Shown in pieces: positions 19,314 through 26,517 of a stretch of 55,881 bases of DNA. Within the stretch, counting starts at the first letter, position 1; each line of letters begins with the position of its first letter. The translations under genes and the position numbers were made by a program. The DNA is from Rhodospirillaceae bacterium (GTDB lineage Bacteria > Pseudomonadota > Alphaproteobacteria > GCA-2731375). The stretch is from contig JABIRL010000283.1 of the NCBI GenBank assembly GCA_018667855.1, positions 1 to 55,881 of the forward strand, in the 5' to 3' direction. The notes under the pieces were generated by a model that was given only the letters and a program-made list of their open reading frames with translations, did no database searches and was not told where the DNA came from.

Positions 19314-20381
19314 TCAAAAACCGATCAGGAACCGGCTCTGGTAGACCAGTCCGGGCCGGCCGCCGCCGGGCGAGCAGCTGATCCAGACCTCGAGCTCTGC
19401 GGGCAGAGCGGGTATAAGGCGGAGCGGCGCCACGAGGCTGATGATGCCGCCGCTGCGGCCGGCGGCGAACAAGAGATCGCCCTGGCGGCCGCGCCGGATC
19501 GTCACCTCACGGCCATTGTTCCGGCGGAAGACGGCGACGGCGTTGGCGTCGGCATCAAAGCAGCGTTGCAGATTGTCGGGGTTCGAGAACTCCGCTGCCA
19601 CGGCGTCCTCCTTATGCAGGAGGTTGAGATTGAGCGTGCAGCCGGGCAGCTCGTCCGGCCGCGGCCCCGGCCGCACGAAAGTAATGTTGTTCCCGACGAC
19701 AGGCTCCATGGGGTAGCGGTTTGCGGCGCAACGGATGCTGCCGCGGACGACCTCGAGCACGTCAATCACGATGCCAGGCACGGGCACCGGCGCCGTGTCC
19801 GCTTCCATGGTCACCCGGATTCGCCCGCCGTGATAGACGTAGGGTTGGCCGCCGATCAGGGCGGAGACATAAGAGAACATCACGACCTGGTTGGGGTTCC
19901 GCCCGAACAGCACCGCATATGGGATCTGCAGGTTGATCACGGACGGATTTTGGTTGCTGCGGGACAGGCGAACGCCGCGTTGAAACTGCGCCGCCCTATT
20001 CAGGGCATTGGCGCCGATGGCGCCGGGGTCGAGCTCCAATCTGCTGTCCCGGATTGCCAGGTTCCAGAACGCGTTCGCGCCGCGATGCGCGGCCGGCACC
20101 TGATTGTTGACGGAATGGAGAAACGTCAACCGCACGGAACACAGGGGACGCCGTTCGGCGGCAACAAACGGCACCGTTAGCGCGTCTGAAATTTGCGGGT
20201 CCTGTGTCGGCCGAATATTCAGCCGTTGACCGAACGGGTCCGGCGCCGGACACACCGCGAGGGCGCGACTGAGCTTCAGCACCTGAATGGAGATTGGGGG
20301 CTGTTGGGCGAACGCCGGCGCGGTTGCCATGGCCGCGGCGAACAGGACTCCGGCAATGCGGATCATGCCCCTGAATCTCAT
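19314..20381 (-). CDS. Exported protein of unknown function
   Basis: A 355-residue protein that I do not recognise. A Sec signal is clear: MIRIAGVLFAAAMATAPAFA with a cleavable AFA-Q junction. The mature part has six cysteines scattered through the chain (in AVCPAPD, PLCSVRL, IRCAANR, LPGCTLN, LQRCFDA, WISCSPG), suggesting disulfides in a periplasmic or secreted protein, and is rich in beta-strand-like stretches. No metal, lipobox or catalytic motif is apparent. The start could be ATG 20381 or ATG 20366; both keep the signal peptide, and an 11-bp direct repeat (ATGAGATTCAG) at the start blurs the ribosome site. It stands alone. Confidence 0.7.
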   Translation of the reverse strand: MRFRGMIRIAGVLFAAAMATAPAFAQQPPISIQVLKLSRALAVCPAPDPFGQRLNIRPTQDPQISDALTVPFVAAERRPLCSVRLTFLHSVNNQVPAAHRGANAFWNLAIRDSRLELDPGAIGANALNRAAQFQRGVRLSRSNQNPSVINLQIPYAVLFGRNPNQVVMFSYVSALIGGQPYVYHGGRIRVTMEADTAPVPVPGIVIDVLEVVRGSIRCAANRYPMEPVVGNNITFVRPGPRPDELPGCTLNLNLLHKEDAVAAEFSNPDNLQRCFDADANAVAVFRRNNGREVTIRRGRQGDLLFAAGRSGGIISLVAPLRLIPALPAELEVWISCSPGGGRPGLVYQSRFLIGF

Positions 20382-20571
20382 CTGAATCTCATCTGACGTT
20401 CATCGCCGCGTATCGCTGGTCATTCCGGTCCCCAAACGCGAAACTGATGCGTGCCCCACTGTTAAGCTGCGGTCATGTCTTTCATCCCGCGTATCTTGAG
20501 GTTGAGACTAATCGGCGTTTCAGAATATAGCAAAAAGAAAATTTGACATAAGCTGGCTTCGTCGGGCACCC

Positions 20572-20607
20572 AAAAAAGCCGCCCGGAATTGTCTATTCCG
20601 AGGCAGC
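20572..20607 (-). terminator. Rho-independent terminator of the SDR gene
   Basis: On the minus strand GCTGCC-T-CGGAAT (loop AGACA) pairs with ATTCCG-GGCGGC, a 12-bp stem with one bulged T, followed directly by six T. It lies about 80 nt after the SDR stop. Confidence 0.85.
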
Positions 20608-20612
20608 GAATG

Positions 20613-20643
20613 CCGGTGACACGTAACAAGTACATGTCACCGG
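20613..20643. repeat. 9-bp inverted repeat downstream of the SDR gene
   Basis: CCGGTGACA (20613-20621) pairs with TGTCACCGG (20635-20643) across 13 nt. It lies between the SDR stop and the terminator hairpin. It could protect the 3' end of the message or be an operator; nothing decides this. The rest of the 304-nt gap up to 20381 shows no further clear signal. Confidence 0.6.
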
Positions 20644-20685
20644 GATTCTTGTGCTGGTGTTGCGGTCGGCTTTCTTGATTCGCCG

Positions 20686-21477
20686 CTAGGCCGCCGTCAT
20701 GCCGCCGTCGATGACCAGTTCCGAGCCGGTAATCCAGGCAGCTTCGTCCGAGGCCAGATAGGTACAGCCCATGGCGATGTCCCTGGGCGTGCCGAAGCGG
20801 CCCAATGGCGTTGCATCCATGCGGATTTGCGCGATCTCCGGATTTGAATGGCCCGGTTGGGTCATCGGGGTATCGACAAAGCCCGGATGGATGGAATTCA
20901 CGCGGATCTTATCGGGGGCATATTGCACGGCCGCCGCCTTGGAGAAGATCCGCACCGCGCCTTTCGAGGCATGATAGGCGGCATTAGCGAAGGAGCCGAC
21001 GATGCCGCAGATCGACGATATGTTAACCACCGAACCACCCCCCGCCCGGCGCATGGGCGCGATTATCGCCTTGGTGCCCAGGAACGTGCCCGTGGCGTTG
21101 ACCTCCATGATCTGGTTCCATTTCTCCAGCGTCTGATCCTCAAGCAAACCGCCGGCGGTCAGGGTGGTCTGGATGTTCTGTTCTGGGTCGCGGCCCGATA
21201 TGCCGGCGATATTGGTCAGGATATCGATCTTGCCGTGCGCTGCCTCGACCTCCCTTACCAGGTCCGCCCATTGACCCTCGTCCGTGACCTGGAGGGAGCG
21301 GTATTCCGCCCCGCCGCCAAGCTCGGCGACCACCGCTTGCCCCAGGGCGTCGTTCAAATCGCAGACCACCACCGTGGCGCCCTGTCCGGCGAAGACCCGC
21401 GCCGTTTCCGCCCCGATGCCCGACGCCCCGCCCGTGACGATGGCTACCTTGCCGCTTAACCTTGTGCCCGTATCCAT
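20686..21477 (-). CDS. Short-chain dehydrogenase/reductase (SDR)
   Basis: A 263-residue classical SDR oxidoreductase. The nucleotide-binding TGGASGIG (residues 15-22) and the acidic VVCDLND after strand 2 suggest NAD(H) preference; catalytic residues are in VNISSICGIVG (Ser) and YHASKGAV (Tyr, Lys), with NIAGISG as the NNAG equivalent. The C-terminus LASDEAAWITGSELVIDGG is typical. The substrate is not predictable: members with this layout act on hydroxysteroids, cyclohexanols or 3-oxoacyl groups. It is a single leftward gene ended by a strong terminator and divergent from the DsbA-like isomerase gene. Confidence 0.92.
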   Translation of the reverse strand: MDTGTRLSGKVAIVTGGASGIGAETARVFAGQGATVVVCDLNDALGQAVVAELGGGAEYRSLQVTDEGQWADLVREVEAAHGKIDILTNIAGISGRDPEQNIQTTLTAGGLLEDQTLEKWNQIMEVNATGTFLGTKAIIAPMRRAGGGSVVNISSICGIVGSFANAAYHASKGAVRIFSKAAAVQYAPDKIRVNSIHPGFVDTPMTQPGHSNPEIAQIRMDATPLGRFGTPRDIAMGCTYLASDEAAWITGSELVIDGGMTAA

Positions 21478-21608
21478 GGTTTCCTCCCGTTATATCAATG
21501 TTTGATGGATGTTGGATCGTGCGCGCCGAATTGGCAAGGCCGGCCCGCCTTTGCAGCAACGCTAAATTCGGGCACTGTTGCGCGACATTCACATTCAAGG
21601 ACGCCGCC

Positions 21609-22211
21609 ATGCCAAAATTAGAGTGCTTTTTCGATTGTTCCTCGCCCTGGACCTATCTGGGCTTTCATAACCTCCAACCCCTGGCGGCGGAGCTTGGCGT
21701 GGGGATTTCCTGGCGGCCGATCCTTGTGGGCGGGTTGTTCAACACCGTCAATCCCTCGGTCTATCACAGCCGGGAATATCCGGTACCGGCGAAGCAAAAT
21801 TATATGCACAAGGATATGCAGGACTGGGCGCGCTATAGCGGCATCGAGATCCGCTGGCCCATGACGATCTTTCCCATCAACAGCGTTAAGGCCATGCGCG
21901 GCTGCATCGCCGCCGACCGCCAGGGCAAGCTGGTGCCGTACGCCACGGGAGTGTTCGAGGCCTATTGGGGCCAGGACAAGGATATTACCCAGGATGCTCT
22001 GCTGGCCGAAATCGCTGTCGCCGCCGGACTGGATGCGGCGCATATGGCCGCCGCCATTACCACCGACGAGATCAAGGCCGCATTGATCGCCAATGGCGAG
22101 GAGCTGGCCGGGCGCGGCGGTTACGGCTCGCCGACGTTTTTTGTCAACGAAACCGATATGTATTTCGGCAACGACCGCATGCCCCTCATACGCGCCGCCC
22201 TGACAGTCTAG
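21609..22211 (+). CDS. 2-hydroxychromene-2-carboxylate isomerase-like (DsbA/GST-kappa fold)
   Basis: A 200-residue DsbA-fold protein of the 2-hydroxychromene-2-carboxylate isomerase/GST-kappa group. It opens [19 protein letters not shown], with the Ser-Ser-Pro active-site entry that replaces the CxxC of DsbA and serves glutathione-dependent isomerisation. The C-terminal [17 protein letters not shown] holds the conserved cis-Pro segment and the metal-free GSH-binding loop. Characterised relatives act in naphthalene breakdown, but no aromatic-ring genes are nearby, so the role is open. An AAGGA site precedes ATG 21609. It starts a rightward run: folD follows 47 nt later. Confidence 0.88.
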   Translation: MPKLECFFDCSSPWTYLGFHNLQPLAAELGVGISWRPILVGGLFNTVNPSVYHSREYPVPAKQNYMHKDMQDWARYSGIEIRWPMTIFPINSVKAMRGCIAADRQGKLVPYATGVFEAYWGQDKDITQDALLAEIAVAAGLDAAHMAAAITTDEIKAALIANGEELAGRGGYGSPTFFVNETDMYFGNDRMPLIRAALTV

Positions 22212-22258
22212 GCCGAGGACTGTATAGTCGGCCTTCCAGTTGGATTGGTGAGGCGCGA

Positions 22259-23152
22259 ATGACGGCGGATATTCTTGACGGCAAGGCATTTGCACTGGGC
22301 CTGCGGGGCATGGTGGCGCAACAGACCGCGCAACTGAAAGCGCGCCATGGCCTGGTGCCGGGCTTGACCGTGGTTATCGTCGGCGATGATCCGGCCAGCC
22401 AGATCTATGTGCGCAATAAGGGCAAGGTGGCGGCCGAGATGGGTTTCCTCTCGGACACTATTCGTTTGGCGGAAGATACCTCCCAGGAACGCTTGCTCGA
22501 CGTCATCCATGGTCTGAACAATGACCCGGCCGTGCATGGCATCCTGGTGCAACTGCCCGTGCCGGCGCAGATTGACGAAGGCGCCGTCATTCTGGCCATT
22601 GATCCCAACAAGGATGTGGACGGCCTGCATCCCATCAATGCCGGGCGGCTGTCCAGCGGCCAAAACGCCATGGTGCCCTGTACGCCGCTGGGCTGTTCCA
22701 TGCTGCTGGCGGACCGTTTCGGAGCGGGGGGCATGGCGGGCAAGCGGGCGGTCATGGTCGGGCGTTCCAACCTAGTGGGCAAGCCCATGGCGCAATTGCT
22801 GCTGGCGGAACATTGCACGGTGACCATCGCCCATTCCCGGACCCGGGATTTGCCGGTGCTGTGTGCCGAGGCTGATATCCTGGTCGCCGCCATCGGCCGG
22901 GCGGAAATGCTGGGCGGCGACTGCATCAAGCCGGGCGCCGTGGTGATCGACGTGGGCATGAACCGCCTGGAACTGGACGACGGCAAGGCGCGGCTGTGCG
23001 GCGATGTGAATTTCGACCAGGCCAAGGAGATCGCGGCTGCGATCACTCCGGTGCCGGGGGGCGTGGGTCCCATGACCATCGCCTGCCTGATGGTCAATAC
23101 GGTGACTGCGGCCTGTTGGGCGGGCGGCATTGACGGCGCTATGGCGAATTGA
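22259..23152 (+). CDS. folD: Bifunctional methylenetetrahydrofolate dehydrogenase/cyclohydrolase
   Basis: FolD interconverts 5,10-methylene-, 5,10-methenyl- and 10-formyl-tetrahydrofolate using NADP. The 297-residue protein has the catalytic block [16 protein letters not shown] (Tyr, Lys), [14 protein letters not shown], the Rossmann segment [18 protein letters not shown] and the C-terminal [21 protein letters not shown] 22259 follows GGTGAGGCGCGA. It is 16 nt before the VOC gene. The sarcosine oxidase operon about 7 kb away also feeds methylenetetrahydrofolate, but the two are not linked transcriptionally. Confidence 0.96.
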   Translation: MTADILDGKAFALGLRGMVAQQTAQLKARHGLVPGLTVVIVGDDPASQIYVRNKGKVAAEMGFLSDTIRLAEDTSQERLLDVIHGLNNDPAVHGILVQLPVPAQIDEGAVILAIDPNKDVDGLHPINAGRLSSGQNAMVPCTPLGCSMLLADRFGAGGMAGKRAVMVGRSNLVGKPMAQLLLAEHCTVTIAHSRTRDLPVLCAEADILVAAIGRAEMLGGDCIKPGAVVIDVGMNRLELDDGKARLCGDVNFDQAKEIAAAITPVPGGVGPMTIACLMVNTVTAACWAGGIDGAMAN

Positions 23153-23168
23153 GTTTGAGGAGAAGAAC

Positions 23169-23936
23169 ATGATGCGTTTGCGGCAGTTTGTTTTCGTGGC
23201 CGAGGATCTGAAATCGGCGGTGGTCGACGTGGGCGCCACCCTGGGTCTGGCGGTCTGTTACAATGATCCCAATGTGGGCAACTTCGGTCTGCACAACGCA
23301 CTGCTGCCCATCGGCGGCGACCTGATCGAGATTGTCGCGCCGATCCGGGAGGGCACCACGGCCGGCCGCTATCTGGAACGGCGCCAGGGCGACGGCGGTT
23401 ATATGATCATCCTGCAATGCGACGACGCGGTGGCGCATCGGGAGCGGATCGCGGCCCTGGGCGTGCGGGATATCTGGCGCCACGATGATGATGACTGCCA
23501 CGCCACCCATTTCCATCCCGCCGATGTGCCGGGCGCCATTCTGTCCATCGACGACATGGGCCCAGATGGCGATCCACGGGTGGAGCTGTCGCGCTGGCAA
23601 TGGGCCGGCCCCAACTGGCAGGAATTTGTCCAGACCCAATCGACCAAGGCCCTGACAGCGGTGGAAATTCAGGCCGATAACCCGGATGCCGTGGCTGCCC
23701 GTTGGTCAGAGGTGCTGGATCTGCCGCTTGAAAACATAAACGGCATGCCTGCCGTCAAGCTGGACAATGCCCATATCCGTTTTGCCGCCGACACCGATGG
23801 CCGGGGCCTGGGCATCGGCGCCATCGATATATTGCCCAACGACCGGGACAATATTTTGCAAATGGCCGACAAATTCGGTCTGCGCCAGCCGAACGGTCAA
23901 CTCATGATATGCGGCGTGCGGGTTAATCTGGTCTAG
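23169..23936 (+). CDS. VOC/glyoxalase-like domain protein
   Basis: A 255-residue protein of the vicinal oxygen chelate superfamily, glyoxalase-like subgroup. Two beta-alpha-beta modules are visible: residues 1-110 (MMRLRQFVFVAEDLKSAVVD, GLHNALLPIGGDLIEIVAP) and roughly 155-255 (VEIQADNPDAVAARWSEVLD). Metal-ligand candidates are few; the acid in LIEIVAP is kept but the usual first-strand His is replaced, so it may not bind metal as glyoxalase I does. A GAGGAG site lies upstream of ATG 23169. It is sandwiched between folD (16 nt) and the methyltransferase (2 nt), so it is clearly part of that operon. The substrate is unknown. Confidence 0.82.
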   Translation: MMRLRQFVFVAEDLKSAVVDVGATLGLAVCYNDPNVGNFGLHNALLPIGGDLIEIVAPIREGTTAGRYLERRQGDGGYMIILQCDDAVAHRERIAALGVRDIWRHDDDDCHATHFHPADVPGAILSIDDMGPDGDPRVELSRWQWAGPNWQEFVQTQSTKALTAVEIQADNPDAVAARWSEVLDLPLENINGMPAVKLDNAHIRFAADTDGRGLGIGAIDILPNDRDNILQMADKFGLRQPNGQLMICGVRVNLV

Positions 23937-23938
23937 CC

Positions 23939-25261
23939 ATGTCGGATGATATGACCGTTGAAAACCGCCTCGGCGCGCTGTTTGAACACCTGGGCATCGA
24001 ACGGGCCCATTTCGGTGTGCAGAACACGGCCGAAATGGATCATTTTCTGGCCGACAACCCGGACCTGATCGCCTCGCTCACCATGGCCGGACCCAATCGC
24101 TTGCAGGCCGCGACGGTCGCCCCCGTGGGGGATCGGCTGCTGGTGGTTTATGGCGACGGCGGCGCGGGTGTGGAGGCCGTGGCGCTGGCCGCCCCGGACC
24201 TGCCGAATGCCCGCACCCACTGTCTGCAAGACTTCGCCGTCCTGACCTGGACGGATGTTTTCGCTGAACGCGGTGACGAGATCATGCCCCCCTGGCTGGA
24301 TTTCCTGGCCGCCGCCGAAGCCGGCAGCGCCGCAAGCACTTTGCAATTGGGCACAACAGAGGGCGAGGTGGCGGGCATCACCTATCGTGCCAAGGGCAGC
24401 GGTCCGGCGGTGGTGTTGCTGCCCATGCTGCTCTCCGCTTCGCAATGGGAACCCATCATTGACCGCCTGGCACAGGACTATTGCGTAATTTCCCTGGGCG
24501 GACGGTTTCTGGGCGGCGTGTCCTTCATCGATGGCCGGGGCCGGGACCGTGGCTATTTGCGCGCCGTGCGCAGCCATGTCGATGAGATTGATATTCAACC
24601 GGGCGAGAGCATCCTTGATGTGGGCTGCGGCCCCGGCACCCTGGACCGCTGGCTGGCCCGTTACACCAAGGGCGCCAACAAGATCACCGCATTGGATGTG
24701 AACGGCTATTTCCTGCGCGAGGCCGCCGCCCTGGCCAAGGCGGAAGGGGTGGATGACATTATCACCTTCGGACCCGGCAACGCCGAGGATCTGCCCTGCG
24801 CCGATAGCAGCTTCGATGTGGTGATGTCCCACACGGTGATGGAGGAATGCAACGCCGAGAAAATGCTGGCGGAGATGATCCGCGTCGCCAAACCCGGCGG
24901 CCGCGTCGCCGTCATGGTCCGCTCCACCGACCGGCAAGCCTTGTGGAACATGCCCCTGGATGATGCGGTGCGCGAAATTGTCGAGGAACCGGTGCCGTCC
25001 GTTGGCGTGGACGGCTGTGCCGATACCTCGTTATACAGCCGCTTCGGGACAAGCGGCCTGACGGATCTGCGCCTGTTCCCCGCCGTCATGACCGTCGGCG
25101 ACCCGGCTTCCTATTCCTGGCGTTATTACGAGCCTTACATCATGTCCCAGCTGGACGCGGCCGGCGTGGCCGATTGGCACCAAGCCAAGGCCCGTGCGAT
25201 CGCCGATAAATCGATCCTCATGGCTCGCTGGATGCACTGCGCCGTGGGCACCAAGGCCTGA
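23939..25261 (+). CDS. SAM-dependent methyltransferase with N-terminal alpha/beta-hydrolase-like segments
   Basis: A 440-residue protein. Residues 220-440 are a class I methyltransferase: SAM motif ILDVGCGPGTLD (about 225-236), acidic TALDVNG, NAEDLPCADSSFDVVMSH, and RVAKPGGRVAVMV. The first 190 residues look like a rearranged alpha/beta hydrolase. Residues 15-125 (LGIERAHFGV, DLIASLTMAGPNRL, RLLVVYGDGG) resemble the part of a hydrolase from the nucleophile elbow onward but lack the GxSxG serine, and residues 147-188 (YRAKGSGPAVVLLPM, WEPIIDRLAQDYCVIS) resemble a hydrolase N-terminus. So the hydrolase part is probably non-catalytic. It overlaps the thioesterase start by one base. The substrate is unknown; the operon context hints at CoA-linked or small-molecule methylation. 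Confidence 0.82.
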   Translation: MSDDMTVENRLGALFEHLGIERAHFGVQNTAEMDHFLADNPDLIASLTMAGPNRLQAATVAPVGDRLLVVYGDGGAGVEAVALAAPDLPNARTHCLQDFAVLTWTDVFAERGDEIMPPWLDFLAAAEAGSAASTLQLGTTEGEVAGITYRAKGSGPAVVLLPMLLSASQWEPIIDRLAQDYCVISLGGRFLGGVSFIDGRGRDRGYLRAVRSHVDEIDIQPGESILDVGCGPGTLDRWLARYTKGANKITALDVNGYFLREAAALAKAEGVDDIITFGPGNAEDLPCADSSFDVVMSHTVMEECNAEKMLAEMIRVAKPGGRVAVMVRSTDRQALWNMPLDDAVREIVEEPVPSVGVDGCADTSLYSRFGTSGLTDLRLFPAVMTVGDPASYSWRYYEPYIMSQLDAAGVADWHQAKARAIADKSILMARWMHCAVGTKA

Positions 25262-25692
25262 TGGGCGACGGCCCCGGCGAAACCTTGAAAACGCCGCCGC
25301 CGCGCGAGGGTTTCACCGGCCGCATTCGCTCCAGCCCCCTGACAGAGCCGTGGGAGCCCGTTCATACGCGGCGGTTATCCGACCGGGTTGATATAGGCCT
25401 GTGGCTGCGGCCGGCGCATTGCAACGCCCGGGGTTTCGTGCATGGCGGCCTGATCTCCACCCTGGCCGACATTTGCATGGGCCATAGCTGCCGCGCCGTT
25501 CTGCCGGAAGGAACCAGTCTGCTGACGGTGAATCTGTCCGTTGATTTCCTCGGCGTCGCCCACCCCGGCGCCTGGCTGGAAATCGTCGCGGAGGTGATCA
25601 AGACCGGCCGCAATCTATGCTTCGCGGAATGCAAGATCACCGCCGACGATCAACTCCGCGCCCGTGCCACGGCGACGTTCAAAGTGGTTTGA
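25261..25692 (+). CDS. PaaI-type hotdog-fold thioesterase
   Basis: A 143-residue hotdog-fold thioesterase of the PaaI/YdiI group, expected to hydrolyse acyl- or aryl-CoA. The signature NARGFVHGGLISTLADICMG carries the HGG and the catalytic Asp on the following helix; LLTVNLSVDFLGVAHPGAWL and ECKITADDQLRARATATFKV are typical strands. Its ATG overlaps the methyltransferase stop (TGATG), so translation is coupled. It is last in the folD-VOC-methyltransferase run; the next 128 nt contain the FNR-type promoter of the following gene. Confidence 0.9.
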   Translation: MGDGPGETLKTPPPREGFTGRIRSSPLTEPWEPVHTRRLSDRVDIGLWLRPAHCNARGFVHGGLISTLADICMGHSCRAVLPEGTSLLTVNLSVDFLGVAHPGAWLEIVAEVIKTGRNLCFAECKITADDQLRARATATFKVV

Positions 25693-25750
25693 CGCACGCT
25701 CCTGGCTGCGAATAGTCGGTCGGCCATGAAACTAAAATAATTTTCAACTA

Positions 25751-25799
25751 TTGACATAGATCAAAGCGCGCGCTCGTGTGGTTTCGCACAATAGTATCA
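25751..25799 (+). promoter_or_regulatory. FNR/FixK-type box and class II promoter
   Basis: TTGAC-ATAG-ATCAA at 25751-25764 matches the FNR/FixK/Anr consensus TTGAT-N4-ATCAA in 9 of 10 defined bases. If its centre is at -41.5, the classic activating position, transcription starts at 25799 and the -10 hexamer falls exactly on CACAAT (25787-25792). The 36-codon gene begins 22 nt later with its own ribosome site. Confidence 0.75.
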
Positions 25800-25820
25800 A
25801 TCTAATAGAAAGGTACTGTT

Positions 25821-25931
25821 ATGCCAGCTAGTGAGATGTGGTATTTGATTTTGGCTATTGCTGTATTTGTCGGATTTATGGGAACACTTGCGTATGCCTC
25901 ACAGTCCGAGGCGAGTTCACGCAAGAACTAA
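25821..25931 (+). CDS. 36-residue membrane microprotein
   Basis: A tiny protein that I do not recognise: it begins MPASEMWYLILAIAVFVGFM, continues GTLAYASQSEASSRKN, and ends at TAA 25931. Residues 6-26 form one membrane helix with a short periplasmic or cytoplasmic polar tail. A GAAAGG site lies 8 nt upstream. The FNR-type box at 25751-25764 predicts induction at low oxygen. Single-helix subunits of this size accompany terminal oxidases (CydX, CcoM and CcoQ-type proteins), so an accessory role with a respiratory enzyme is a reasonable guess, but sequence alone does not prove it and no oxidase gene is adjacent. It is convergent with the DUF4864 gene, 11 nt apart. Confidence 0.7.
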   Translation: MPASEMWYLILAIAVFVGFMGTLAYASQSEASSRKN

Positions 25932-25942
25932 GTAATTGACAA

Positions 25943-26404
25943 TTACGCGCCTGCTTCACCTCTTTGCAATAAACGACAGCCAATGATGCGCCAGGATCCC
26001 TTGGCGTCCTTGGTCATTGTGTAAAGAGCAAGGGCTTTGTGCCCGTCCGTTCCCGTAAATCGGACAAATTGAAGCCATTCACCTTTGACAGTCGCCATCT
26101 CGCCGAATTCCGCCCGGTGATGACGATAGACTTGCGGATAGGCCGCGCGCACCATGGCCATGAAATTTGCGGCTGTCCCAAATAATCTTTGGATCATTGG
26201 CGAGGCGATGGAAAAGGCCGTGCCCGCGTCATCGCGGGCAAAGGCGCCCAACTGCCTTTCAATTACGGTCTGGATTTCCGCCTGATCCGGGGACGACAGC
26301 TCTTTCGCGACCAACACCCCACGAGATCCTGGTATCAAGAGCAGGCAAAGCAAGACTATGAAAAGTATGGCCGTGAAGGGTAGACGCCGGAGACAACGGG
26401 TCAT
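25943..26404 (-). CDS. DUF4864 domain-containing exported protein
   Basis: A 153-residue protein of the DUF4864 family. The N-terminal stretch RLPFTAILFIVLLCLLLIP is a signal peptide or anchor. The family core is visible: QAEIQTVIERQLGAFARDDA, ASPMIQRLFGTAANFMAMV, and the C-terminal GSWRIIGCRLLQRGEAGA. The fold is NTF2-like, suggested by its helical N-terminus and strand-rich C-terminus. A GAGG site precedes ATG 26404. Function is unknown; the family is mainly alphaproteobacterial. Confidence 0.8.
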   Translation of the reverse strand: MTRCLRRLPFTAILFIVLLCLLLIPGSRGVLVAKELSSPDQAEIQTVIERQLGAFARDDAGTAFSIASPMIQRLFGTAANFMAMVRAAYPQVYRHHRAEFGEMATVKGEWLQFVRFTGTDGHKALALYTMTKDAKGSWRIIGCRLLQRGEAGA

Positions 26405-26517
26405 GGTTGAACCTCACACATCGACGAGCCTGCTTTCAATCCTGCCGCATCCCATGAGTATTCGCACGTGAAATTTGGTGCTAACCTTGTTTTATCTGGG
26501 TTGTGAACGAGGGTGCT

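Noticed and set aside
26503-26517. GTG 26503 as the start of the FAD oxidoreductase
   Set aside because: The GAGGG at 26509-26513 is a ribosome site for ATG 26518; from GTG 26503 no site is visible.
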